Part shown: piece by piece, positions 1 to 6,077 of the stretch
How positions within the stretch are numbered: position 1 is the first letter of the stretch
Layout of the letters: each line of letters begins with the position of its first letter
Assembly: GCA_013042695.1 (NCBI GenBank)
Contig: JABDPQ010000064.1
Location: forward strand, 1 to 10,038
DNA from: Desulfobacterales bacterium
Lineage (GTDB): Bacteria > Desulfobacterota > Desulfobulbia > Desulfobulbales > Desulfocapsaceae
Length of the DNA stretch: 10,038 nucleotides
Direction of reading: 5' to 3'
Position numbers and translations under genes: made by a program
Notes under the pieces: model-generated
What the model saw: only the letters and a program-made list of their open reading frames with translations
Database searches by the model: none
Told to the model about the DNA's origin: nothing

Positions 1-929
1 TACCAATAGTTGGTCAACCCACCCATGTCTACCAGGTTGGCGGCAATGCAGACGAGATGGTCCTGTACTCTGAAGAACTCGGACAGCACCACCCGCATAA
101 ACTGCGCCCGCTCTGTTATCTCAATTCCCAGCCAGGATTCAACTGCTTTTACATAGGCGACGTTATTCATCATGGCAGAACAATAGTTCAAGCGGTCTGT
201 CAGCGGTATCACCTGGTTATAGGAACGATGCTCTGCTGTTTTTTCAAATCCGCGATGCAGGTAGCCAATTTCGTTTACGTTGGCCATTATTGTCTCGCCA
301 TCAAGAGCCGTCAGTATGCGAATTGCACCATGGGTAGCAGGATGCGAAGGGCCCAGATTAAGAAACATCATTTCAGTATTGATGTCCTTCATCGTACTCT
401 CATCTATCCCTTTGACCTGGAGTCGCGCTCTGATTTCATTTTCCATACTGTCGGTCTCGTAACAGATCTGGCCCTGGGAGATGTCGTAGTCTTTACGCAA
501 AGGGTGTCCTTTGAACTGCCAGTGATTGAGGATACGCCTGAGATCGGGATGGCCCTGAAAATTAATGCCGTACTGGTCAAACACCTCGCGCTCCGCCCAG
601 ATGGCAGCATCCCAGATAGCGCTGCAGGTGGGTACCCCTGCAGTAGGGTCTTTAACGGGTGTGCGAATCTGAAGAAGCCAGTTTTTCTGCCAGTTTCTCA
701 AGGTATACACCAGGTAGAACCGAACATCCTGCTTTACAGGATAGGTGAGGTAATCAATGGCTGTGATATCAACAAGCAGGCCGAACCCTAAATCTGGATA
801 GGCTTTCAACCTGCCGAGTGTCTCTTCAAGCCTCTGGGGTGCAATATCCATTACCACATTGCCCAGGACCTCTTTTACGACAAATTCTGGAAAAAAAGAG
901 CGGATACTCTCTATGGCTGTCTCGTTCAT
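1..929 (-). CDS. nuoCD: NADH-quinone oxidoreductase fused subunit C/D, 3' end cut by window
   Basis: Fused NuoC and NuoD of respiratory complex I, part of the peripheral arm at the quinone site. The open frame runs without a stop from ATG at 929 to base 1, giving 309 codons of an expected total near 580-600. Residues 1-150 are NuoC: the ERE-FDQYGI segment near 113-122, then GHPDLRRIL and GHPLRKDY (141-148). After a linker of about 40 residues, NuoD starts with NLGPSHPATHG at 191-201; His196 and His200 lie in the loop that lines the quinone pocket. IGYLHRGFEK and TDRLNY follow; Tyr249 matches the quinone-contact tyrosine of Thermus Nqo4, judged from remembered alignment. The start lies 2 bases after the nuoB stop, so translation is probably coupled; there is only a distant AAGGA. 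The remaining NuoD and the rest of the nuo operon lie beyond the left edge. Confidence 0.95.
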   Translation of the reverse strand, partial: MNETAIESIRSFFPEFVVKEVLGNVVMDIAPQRLEETLGRLKAYPDLGFGLLVDITAIDYLTYPVKQDVRFYLVYTLRNWQKNWLLQIRTPVKDPTAGVPTCSAIWDAAIWAEREVFDQYGINFQGHPDLRRILNHWQFKGHPLRKDYDISQGQICYETDSMENEIRARLQVKGIDESTMKDINTEMMFLNLGPSHPATHGAIRILTALDGETIMANVNEIGYLHRGFEKTAEHRSYNQVIPLTDRLNYCSAMMNNVAYVKAVESWLGIEITERAQFMRVVLSEFFRVQDHLVCIAANLVDMGGLTNYW

Positions 930-931
930 GG

Positions 932-1444
932 TCAGTCAAGAATTCCTTTGAAGTCTTTATGTCGATCAATAAGCACACTTTCGGTCTGAATTTGAGCCTG
1001 AATTTTCATTAATGCGTCCAGTACAGCTTCCGGCCGAGGCGGGCATCCCGAAATATACAGGTCTACCGGGATGACGGTATCTATTCCCTGAACGGTACAA
1101 TAGTTATCGTAAATCCCGCCCGAGCTCGCACAAGCGCCCATAGCCACAACCCATTTTGGTTCCGGCATTTGTTCATATATGCGTTTGAGAATCGGTGCCT
1201 GCTTATAACTGATCGTACCGCACACCAGCATCAAATCTGCTTGCCGTGGGGAAAACCGTACCACCTCTGCTCCAAATCGGGAGATATCATGCTGACTCGC
1301 GGCAGCACTCATAAATTCAATGGCACAGCAGGCGGTGCCAAAGATCATCGGCCACAGTGAATACTGCCGCCCCCAGTTGACAACTTCGTCCAGTTTTGTC
1401 GTAATTACCGAGTCTCCGAGACTGGCTTCCAATCCTAGCGCCAA
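932..1444 (-). CDS. nuoB: NADH-quinone oxidoreductase subunit B
   Basis: Complex I subunit that carries the terminal [4Fe-4S] cluster N2, the electron donor to quinone. At 170 aa it has the usual length. The cluster ligands are visible: tandem Cys39-Cys40 in FGTACCAIEF, Cys105 in GACASSGG and Cys134 in SGCPPRPEA. VVQGID-type and IPVDLYI segments also match the family. The start is TTG at 1444. It is preceded by an excellent Shine-Dalgarno AAAGGAG with a 7-base spacer, and the next in-frame Met (residue 33) is too close to the cluster motif to be a start. The gene overlaps the end of nuoA by 10 bases and ends 2 bases before nuoCD, as in a tightly coupled complex I operon. Confidence 0.96.
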   Translation of the reverse strand: MALGLEASLGDSVITTKLDEVVNWGRQYSLWPMIFGTACCAIEFMSAAASQHDISRFGAEVVRFSPRQADLMLVCGTISYKQAPILKRIYEQMPEPKWVVAMGACASSGGIYDNYCTVQGIDTVIPVDLYISGCPPRPEAVLDALMKIQAQIQTESVLIDRHKDFKGILD

Positions 1445-1794
1445 TTGAGTACTCCTTTCTTTAAGATGTATATGAGCCCGGTGAGCAGCAGCAGCATGAA
1501 CACCACCATCTCAACGAACCCGAAAACGCCGAGTTCGCGGAGACTTACCGCCCACGGATACATAAAAACCGCTTCAATATCAAAAATAAGAAACAGGATG
1601 GCCAGAAGATAAAACTTTACGCTGAATTTCTGGTCGGCCATACCGACCACCCGTTTGATGCCGCTCTCGTAAGGTTCATTTTTGGCAACACCTCCCGCAC
1701 GGGGACCAAAGAGACCGGTAAGGACCATTACAAGTGGAATAGCAACAGCAAGGCCAATAAAGATTACTGCTGATAGAACCAATTCTGTCGACAT
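1435..1794 (-). CDS. nuoA: NADH-quinone oxidoreductase subunit A
   Basis: Small membrane subunit of complex I at the junction of the peripheral and membrane arms. At 119 aa it has the normal length. Three membrane segments are visible, at about residues 5-27, 60-80 and 88-111. The family signature is present: NEPYESGI near 39-46, the loop of the quinone site, then KFYLLAILFLIFDIEAVFMYPWA with its acidic FDIE in the second helix. ATG at 1794 is preceded by TGAGGT about 6 bases upstream. It is the first gene of the visible nuo operon and follows a long non-coding region that should hold the promoter. Confidence 0.96.
   Translation of the reverse strand: MSTELVLSAVIFIGLAVAIPLVMVLTGLFGPRAGGVAKNEPYESGIKRVVGMADQKFSVKFYLLAILFLIFDIEAVFMYPWAVSLRELGVFGFVEMVVFMLLLLTGLIYILKKGVLNWR
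1452..1459 (-). promoter_or_regulatory. Ribosome binding site that fixes the nuoB TTG start
   Basis: GAAAGGAG on the minus strand lies 7 bases before TTG at 1444, inside the last codons of nuoA. It is the strongest Shine-Dalgarno in this operon and justifies the non-ATG start. Confidence 0.75.
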
Positions 1795-1805
1795 CTGCGT
1801 ACCTC

Positions 1806-1834
1806 ACTTTCGGCACAGGGATACTTTCGTGCAC
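1806..1834. repeat. Short tandem-spaced direct repeat in the nuoA leader
   Basis: ACTTTCG at 1806-1812 and again at 1823-1829 on the plus strand, 17 bases apart. GCAC follows at 1813-1816 and 1831-1834, with one extra T in the second copy. It lies in the predicted nuoA leader just upstream of the ribosome binding site. It could be a regulator site or chance. Confidence 0.35.
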
Positions 1835-1862
1835 TTATGGATCTTCTTTCTCCACCTAACAA
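1834..1862 (-). promoter_or_regulatory. Candidate sigma70-type promoter for nuoA
   Basis: TTGTTA (1862-1857), a 17-base spacer and CATAAG (1839-1834) give four of six matches in each box. A transcript would start near 1827, about 30 bases before the nuoA ATG. This is a weak call made by eye. A perfect TTGACA at 1899-1894 lies further upstream but has no good -10 box at 16-18 bases. Confidence 0.25.
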
Positions 1863-1927
1863 CTATGATCAATTACCAAGCAGAGTCGTTTCCTGTCAAG
1901 AAAAAGAAAACTATTCATCCTTGCACC

Positions 1928-1961
1928 AAGCGGCCCCAACCTGAAAGCAGTCCTGCCGCTT
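1928..1961. repeat. Inverted repeat, 7-bp arms
   Basis: AAGCGGC at 1928-1934 pairs with GCCGCTT at 1955-1961 across a 20-base loop, upstream of nuoA. Neither strand has a T-tract after it, so it is not a typical terminator. A 7-bp match over this length is within chance expectation. Confidence 0.3.
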
Positions 1962-2375
1962 CAACATCCCATGTGTGACAAATGTTCAAGAGCGCCACTC
2001 TCCAAATGACGGAGGAGCAATACAAAGAATCGCTCTCATTCTCATTACCCAGCACACTTAACGGTAAAAACAATTCATATCAGTAACATACTAATTCTAC
2101 ATGCCGCGGGCCTTAAACGCTCGACACGACCTCATCAAGGACACCATTTACCACTATTGACATGTTTGCACAATACGTACGACGGACCAATTCTAATGTA
2201 TTATCTGTTCACTGAATAATCAGTAATATGTAATGAAATATCAACCAGAACTGATTTAAACAGCTTTTATCACAAGATGAATCTACATAACAACCATGTG
2301 GCAACAACCTTTTGACAAAGCGTAATCAACGAAACCATCACTGTCCTGCGACATTGCTTCTTGTTACCCTGTAAA

Positions 2376-2411
2376 GCCTGACGCCCACAAAGCTGCTACT
2401 AATTGTCAGGC
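2376..2411. repeat. Inverted repeat, 7-bp arms, possible weak terminator of the aldolase transcript
   Basis: GCCTGAC at 2376-2382 pairs with GTCAGGC at 2405-2411 with a 22-base loop. On the minus strand the stem is followed by only TTTA. It lies about 155 bases after the aldolase stop. It could be chance. Confidence 0.25.
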
Positions 2412-2462
2412 GCTGATATCACCAATGCCAAGAAAAGGTATAAAGGGAATTAAACAGGCAAT

Positions 2463-2531
2463 ACAACAAGCTCCCATGGAATGACCTTGACTGCGCAGCT
2501 AAGACATCTTGTGCTGTTGAATGCTTGTTGT
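2463..2531. repeat. Inverted repeat, 9-bp perfect arms, just downstream of ltaE
   Basis: ACAACAAGC at 2463-2471 pairs with GCTTGTTGT at 2523-2531 across 51 bases. The enclosed part holds the palindrome CTGCGCAG (2491-2498) and a small CAGC/GCTG stem. It begins 35 bases after the ltaE stop, so it could fold in the 3' untranslated part of that mRNA. No T-tract follows. A 9-bp pair at this distance has a moderate chance of being accidental. Confidence 0.35.
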
Positions 2532-2566
2532 CGGGTACATCTGCTCTGCCAAGCTTGATATAGAAC

Positions 2567-3586
2567 TTAGATGTATTCGCTAAAATAATTCTTTACATGC
2601 GAGACGACTCGGGAGACGTCATCTTTGCTTATGTCCAAGTGAAGTACCAAACGCACGCGCTGCCCCGAAGGAATCAACACGCCAAACTCTTCAAGATAGG
2701 ACTTTAATTCTGCAGCATCTTCAGGAAGGGTAACAAATACCATATTGGTTTGGGCCTCAGCATAATCGACTCGCAATTGTTCAATTTTTTCGAGCTCGTC
2801 CGCCAGTAATTGCGCCTTTTGGTGATCCTCGTCAAGGCGCAGGCTATTGTTCTTAAGAGCAAAGATGCCAGCCGCAGCCAAAATACCAGCCTGTCGCATT
2901 CCTCCGCCGAGCATTTTTCGCCACCTGCGCGCTTTGGCAATGGTATCATGGTCCCCGCACAACACTGACCCAACCGGCGCTCCTAATCCTTTTGAGAGAC
3001 ACACCGAAACAGAATCAAAATACTGACTGATTTCAGAGACCTCGACTCGACATTTCACGGCTGCATTAAAAATTCGTGCTCCATCCAGATGAAGCCTAAG
3101 ACGATATGCTTGTGCAAACCTCTTTGCTTCCGAGAAATAGTCAATTGGCAGGGCAAGCCCATGGTGGGTGTTTTCAAGACATAAGAGCCTGGTCTTGGCA
3201 AAATGATAGTCGTCTGGTTTTACAAAACCAGAAACCTTCTGTAAATCCAACGTACCATCAGGCTCAAAATCAAGCGGTTGAGGTTGAATTGAACCAAGCA
3301 CCGCCCCGCCCCCACCCTCATATTTATAAGTATGTGCCAACTGCCCGACGATATACTCATCGCCACGTTGACAGTGAGAGAGGAGCGCTAAGAGATTGGT
3401 CTGAGTTCCACTTGGTGCAAACAGGGCAGACTCCTTACCTAAGAGCTCAGCAGCTATGCGTTCGAGGTCATTGACCGTAGGATCTTCACCATAGACATCA
3501 TCACCAACCTCAGCTTCAGCCATTTTTTGGCGCATGAGCTGAGACGGCTTCGTCACTGTATCACTTCTCAAATCAATCACTTCCAT
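2567..3586 (-). CDS. ltaE: Low-specificity L-threonine aldolase
   Basis: PLP-dependent fold-type I enzyme that cleaves L-threonine or L-allo-threonine to glycine and acetaldehyde in the cytoplasm. At 339 aa it has the family length. The N-terminus IDLRSDTVTKPS is typical. GDDVYGEDPTVN is at 28-40, APSGTQTN at 57-64 and AHTYKYE (His85, stacks on the cofactor) at 84-90. HLDGARIFNA at 166-175 gives Asp168, which binds the pyridine nitrogen, and Arg171. CLSKGLGAPVGS contains the Schiff-base Lys199. RLVLHLDIS lies near the C-terminus. An in-frame Met at 3625 would give 13 extra residues, but ATG at 3586 has GAGGAA 4 bases before it and starts where the family does. Only one base separates it from the transporter stop at 3588, so the two genes are translated together. 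Substrate preference (L or L-allo) cannot be read from the sequence. Confidence 0.95.
   Translation of the reverse strand: MEVIDLRSDTVTKPSQLMRQKMAEAEVGDDVYGEDPTVNDLERIAAELLGKESALFAPSGTQTNLLALLSHCQRGDEYIVGQLAHTYKYEGGGGAVLGSIQPQPLDFEPDGTLDLQKVSGFVKPDDYHFAKTRLLCLENTHHGLALPIDYFSEAKRFAQAYRLRLHLDGARIFNAAVKCRVEVSEISQYFDSVSVCLSKGLGAPVGSVLCGDHDTIAKARRWRKMLGGGMRQAGILAAAGIFALKNNSLRLDEDHQKAQLLADELEKIEQLRVDYAEAQTNMVFVTLPEDAAELKSYLEEFGVLIPSGQRVRLVLHLDISKDDVSRVVSHVKNYFSEYI
3213..3232. repeat. Near-perfect 20-base palindrome inside ltaE
   Basis: TCTGGTTTT at 3213-3221 and AAAACCAGA at 3224-3232 are perfect inverse copies around a two-base centre. It encodes the SGFVKP segment (residues 119-124) of the aldolase. 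The role is unknown and it may be accidental. Confidence 0.4.
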
Positions 3587-3587
3587 A

Positions 3588-4445
3588 TTATTCCTCGTGC
3601 GGCTCCATGTGAATGGTTGCTTCAATTCCTAATTTATCCCTGAGGTCCTGCTCGATACTGTTGGCCTGATCGTGAGCCTGCTTCAAAGTTAATTCCGGTG
3701 CCATGGTAAGGTGAAATGTCAACTCTATGTGATCACCATAACGGTGCAGATGGAAATGGTGCGGCAAAACTTCTGGTTTGATCGCTGCAAGAACAACATT
3801 AATTTTCTGCAGAAATTTTTTGTCGGGCTTTTCACCAATCAAACGGTTAATTGAGTCACTCAGAATTTGATATGAGGCATAGAAAATCATCAAAGCAACC
3901 AAAATACCAAGCACACCGTCGATCCACCAGAAAAAACTGCTGACCAAAATACCGCTGAGAACCACAATTGAAGACAGTGCATCAGTTCTATGGTGCCAGC
4001 CATCTGCTTTGAGCGTTGGACTCTTTGTTTTGCGCCCGGCCCAAAAAGCAAATTGAGCCATGGTTTCCTTAGCAACGATTGAAATACTTGTAACAACAAT
4101 AGCAAGTAAACCGAAATCAACAGGCGTTCCGCTCTTGAGCTGTCCTATAGACTTAATGATGAATTCGAGACCGATTACGGTGAGAAGCACGCCAATAATA
4201 ACTGAACAGACAAGATCGGTGCGACCATGCCCAAATGGATGCTCGTCATCCGCCGGCTTTCTACTCATCACGGCACTGAAGATAACTATGGCCGAACTGA
4301 TTGAATCCGTGAGCGTGTGCCAGGCGTCAGCGGTTAGGGCAACAGAGCCGGTGATGATGCCGACCCAGAGTTTTAAACCAAAAAGGATCGTGTTGCCTCC
4401 AATTGAGACAAGTCCTTCAAACAGTGCCAGGTTGCTTTTCTTCAT
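3588..4445 (-). CDS. Cation diffusion facilitator (CDF) family metal transporter
   Basis: Inner-membrane efflux transporter that exchanges a divalent metal (Zn, Fe, Co, Cd or Mn) for protons. From ATG 4445 it has 285 aa, with about six membrane segments in residues 9-195 and a cytoplasmic C-terminal metal-sensing domain. The transport site is visible: TADAWHTLTDS in helix 2 (His43-x3-Asp47) and DGWHHRTDALSS in helix 5 (His151-x3-Asp155). EHPFGHGRTD at 68-77 is the typical loop. The C-terminal domain is rich in His (PHHFHLH 228-234, HMEPHE at the end). The start is uncertain: ATG 4445 has no good Shine-Dalgarno, while in-frame TTG 4457 lies 10 bases after GGAGG (4472-4468), which would add four residues. 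The frame stays open up to 4553, but that start overlaps the -35 box of a good promoter and is rejected. Metal specificity is not readable. Confidence 0.93.
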   Translation of the reverse strand: MKKSNLALFEGLVSIGGNTILFGLKLWVGIITGSVALTADAWHTLTDSISSAIVIFSAVMSRKPADDEHPFGHGRTDLVCSVIIGVLLTVIGLEFIIKSIGQLKSGTPVDFGLLAIVVTSISIVAKETMAQFAFWAGRKTKSPTLKADGWHHRTDALSSIVVLSGILVSSFFWWIDGVLGILVALMIFYASYQILSDSINRLIGEKPDKKFLQKINVVLAAIKPEVLPHHFHLHRYGDHIELTFHLTMAPELTLKQAHDQANSIEQDLRDKLGIEATIHMEPHEE

Positions 4446-4472
4446 CTCAACTGACAATGTACAGTTGCCTCC

Positions 4473-4498
4473 ATTACAGATGGATTTATAGATGTAAT
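4473..4498. promoter_or_regulatory. Dyad in the leader of the CDF transporter gene
   Basis: ATTACA at 4473-4478 and TGTAAT at 4493-4498 form a 6-bp dyad with a 14-base centre. It lies 20-45 bases after the predicted transcription start and touches the GGAGG ribosome binding site. It could be an operator for a metal-responsive repressor, or an RNA stem close to the binding site. Only the repeat itself is seen; the role is inferred. Confidence 0.3.
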
Positions 4499-4524
4499 AG
4501 CTCTGTGAGCGTATGGGTCCTGCC

Positions 4525-4553
4525 AGTATACGCCGAGGAGACGAGTTTGGCAA
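4525..4553 (-). promoter_or_regulatory. Sigma70-type promoter for the CDF transporter and ltaE
   Basis: TTGCCA (4553-4548), a 17-base spacer and TATACT (4530-4525) give five of six matches in each box. This is the best promoter in the window. Transcription would start near 4518, leaving a leader of about 70 bases before the transporter. The spacer has no clear dyad, which argues against a MerR-type arrangement. Confidence 0.6.
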
Positions 4554-4667
4554 TCCTCTTGTAAAATCATATATTTGTCAGCCAACCAGGGACGTGGTGA
4601 TCGAGTTCCCTGTAGCGCAACATGATGAGGTGATTTGACAGAATTGGATTCTTCGCCAAATGCGCCA

Positions 4668-4883
4668 TCAATTCTGACTCCAGATTGTGTAGCCCTCTTT
4701 TTCAAATGTTTGAATGCAATTTTTATACACCTCGTATGACTCCTTAGAACGCCATCTATCCACTCTGCAATCTCTCATATCACCGGTATTCCGGTTCATA
4801 AGCAAGGTCTTTGAGTGTGGTTCTGAAAATGAGGCACAGCTCGATAAAAAAAACATCAATGTGGTGAAAATCAGTATGCGCAT
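4668..4883 (-). CDS. Small lipoprotein, function unknown
   Basis: A 71-aa product with a lipoprotein signal: a short basic start (MR), a hydrophobic core, and lipobox LSSC with the lipidated Cys16. The mature part has the pattern LLMNRNTG-x5-C-x16-C-x8-GY (Cys39, Cys56). I recall this pattern in small lipoproteins of unknown function from proteobacteria, and the two cysteines could form a disulfide in the periplasm. The residue after the lipidated Cys is Ala, so there is no inner-membrane retention signal and the outer membrane is likely. The Shine-Dalgarno is weak (GGGATG). It starts 97 bases after the stop of the metallo-beta-lactamase lipoprotein gene and may belong to that transcript or have its own promoter in the gap. 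Confidence 0.75.
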   Translation of the reverse strand: MRILIFTTLMFFLSSCASFSEPHSKTLLMNRNTGDMRDCRVDRWRSKESYEVYKNCIQTFEKEGYTIWSQN

Positions 4884-4965
4884 GGCATCATCCCGAGTTT
4901 GAGTACTAACAGATTTTGTCTCATACGTATTACCAGAATCATGACTTGTTACTGAGGTTTCGTAA

Positions 4966-4978
4966 TTCTTGTCAAGAA
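4966..4978. promoter_or_regulatory. 13-base dyad overlapping a perfect TTGACA
   Basis: TTCTTGTCAAGAA is a perfect dyad with 6-bp arms and a one-base centre. It lies just after the stop of the metallo-beta-lactamase lipoprotein gene and about 85 bases before the small lipoprotein start. On the minus strand it contains TTGACA, but I see no good -10 box at 16-18 bases. It may be an operator; chance is possible. Confidence 0.3.
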
Positions 4979-4980
4979 AT

Positions 4981-6075
4981 TTATCCCTTTCTCTTTATCA
5001 GCAGAATTATTTCTCCCAGAGAAGGGCGCAGGTATTTTTTTGAATCAAGATCCATTTGCTGAATTTTTTGGTTCAATTCAAACATCGGGAACCCTGGCGG
5101 GTTATCCCCCAGATGAAAGGTCCCCCATTGCGTGGGCACAAAGTATTTGGCTTTGAGGTCTTCATAGGCTGCCAGCGCCTCCTCAACATTGATATGGGCA
5201 TAGTGCATAAACCAGCGGGGATGATATGCAGTGATTGGCAGCAAGGCGTAATCGATGTTCTCAAATTTTCGCCCAAACTCTTTGTAGCCGATGAAATAGC
5301 CGCTGTCACCAGCAAAATAGATACCAATTCCTTGGGTCTCAATCATATAACTGGCCCACAGCGTTGCATTGCGACTTTGACCAACACGTCGAGACCAATG
5401 CTGGCTTGGCAAACAGGTTACTACTGTTTCTTGTGTCTCATGCTCTTGCCACCAGTCCAACTCGTGAATGGGACCGTCATGAAACGTTGAAACGAGAGTT
5501 TTGAGCCCCAGAGGGACGAAAATGCGGGCGTGGTCCGGCAGTGCTCGCAGGGTATCCTCATCGAGGTGGTCATAATGATTGTGGGAGATGAGAACATTAA
5601 TTTCTCCTTTAATATCAGAAATTTCAGCCATTGTCAGAGCCGGAGGAGTAATACGCTTTGGCAACAATGCCCGATCTGAGAGCATGGGGTCGGTGAGCCA
5701 ATATACCCCGTTGAAGCGCATTAAAAACGTGGCATGACCAATCCAGACAATAAAATCGCTGCCATGAGGAAGTGCATCTATGCGAGCAACCAAATTTGGA
5801 ACTAAATTTGGCTTCAATATCTTTGCCTGATCTGGGTATTTACTGCGCAAGGATAGACGCCATTTAAGAAACTGTCCAAATCCCCGGTCTCCCGGGATCA
5901 TCCAGGGGTTATAAAAAAGGCCGTCTTTTTCGTGCGGTGCGTAGAGATCTGCTGGTTTAGCATTGAGTACCTCTGTGCGCCACTTCGTTTCATCAAACGG
6001 CTCAGGTTTAATAAGGCAGGATGTCAACAGGGGAACAAGAGCAAGGACACAAATCAAAAATTGTCTGAAAGCCAT
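4981..6075 (-). CDS. NAPE-PLD-like metallo-beta-lactamase fold lipoprotein
   Basis: Predicted envelope metallohydrolase of 364 aa. It has a lipoprotein signal with lipobox LTSC (Cys20), followed by the fold of N-acylphosphatidylethanolamine phospholipase D. Family segments in order: WIGHATFLMRF 111-121, LTDPMLSDRA 127-136, the metal motif HNHYDH (His165, His167, Asp169, His170), PLGL 188-191, ELDWW 205-209, PSQHW (His226), FAGDSGY (Asp257 bridging the metals), AYHPRWFM 283-290, HINVEEA 294-300 and QWGTF 316-320. In human NAPE-PLD this last segment is HWGTF and its His binds the second zinc; here it is Gln316. Substrates could be N-acyl phospholipids or other phosphodiesters; this is family inference. 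It starts 2 bases after the DsrE-family gene, so the two are co-translated. The next gene downstream is a small lipoprotein. Confidence 0.9.
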   Translation of the reverse strand: MAFRQFLICVLALVPLLTSCLIKPEPFDETKWRTEVLNAKPADLYAPHEKDGLFYNPWMIPGDRGFGQFLKWRLSLRSKYPDQAKILKPNLVPNLVARIDALPHGSDFIVWIGHATFLMRFNGVYWLTDPMLSDRALLPKRITPPALTMAEISDIKGEINVLISHNHYDHLDEDTLRALPDHARIFVPLGLKTLVSTFHDGPIHELDWWQEHETQETVVTCLPSQHWSRRVGQSRNATLWASYMIETQGIGIYFAGDSGYFIGYKEFGRKFENIDYALLPITAYHPRWFMHYAHINVEEALAAYEDLKAKYFVPTQWGTFHLGDNPPGFPMFELNQKIQQMDLDSKKYLRPSLGEIILLIKRKG

Positions 6076-6077
6076 TC

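Larger units (their letters stand above)
1795..2566. other. Intergenic region of about 770 bases without a credible gene
   Basis: This stretch lies between the threonine aldolase stop and the nuoA start, both on the minus strand. I see no reading frame with protein-like composition, no tRNA or rRNA, and no terminal repeats of an insertion sequence. It holds three inverted repeats (1928-1961, 2376-2411, 2463-2531), the nuoA leader repeat and candidate promoter elements. It should contain the 3' end of the aldolase transcript and the nuo promoter. A decayed gene or a small RNA cannot be excluded. Confidence 0.7.

Noticed and set aside
57..791. Plus-strand open frame of 244 codons
   Set aside because: It is the exact antisense of nuoCD, whose minus-strand frame carries unmistakable NuoC and NuoD motifs. 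The plus-strand product has no recognisable domain.
1682..1978. Plus-strand frame of 98 codons crossing the nuoA start
   Set aside because: It is half antisense of nuoA and half low-complexity intergenic sequence, with no ribosome site or domain.
3106..3474. Plus-strand frame of 122 codons
   Set aside because: It lies entirely antisense to ltaE, which has all catalytic motifs.
3587..3625. Longer version of threonine aldolase starting at 3625
   Set aside because: It would overlap the transporter end. ATG 3586 has a Shine-Dalgarno and begins at the normal family N-terminus.
4446..4553. Longer version of the CDF transporter starting at 4553 (321 aa)
   Set aside because: The extra N-terminus has no family match, and the start lies at the -35 box of a strong promoter for this gene.
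4442..4705. Minus-strand frame of 87 codons starting with TTG, ending over the transporter ATG
   Set aside because: It overlaps the lipoprotein gene by 38 bases, has no protein-like pattern that I recognise and no good ribosome site, and contains the best promoter of the window in its middle.
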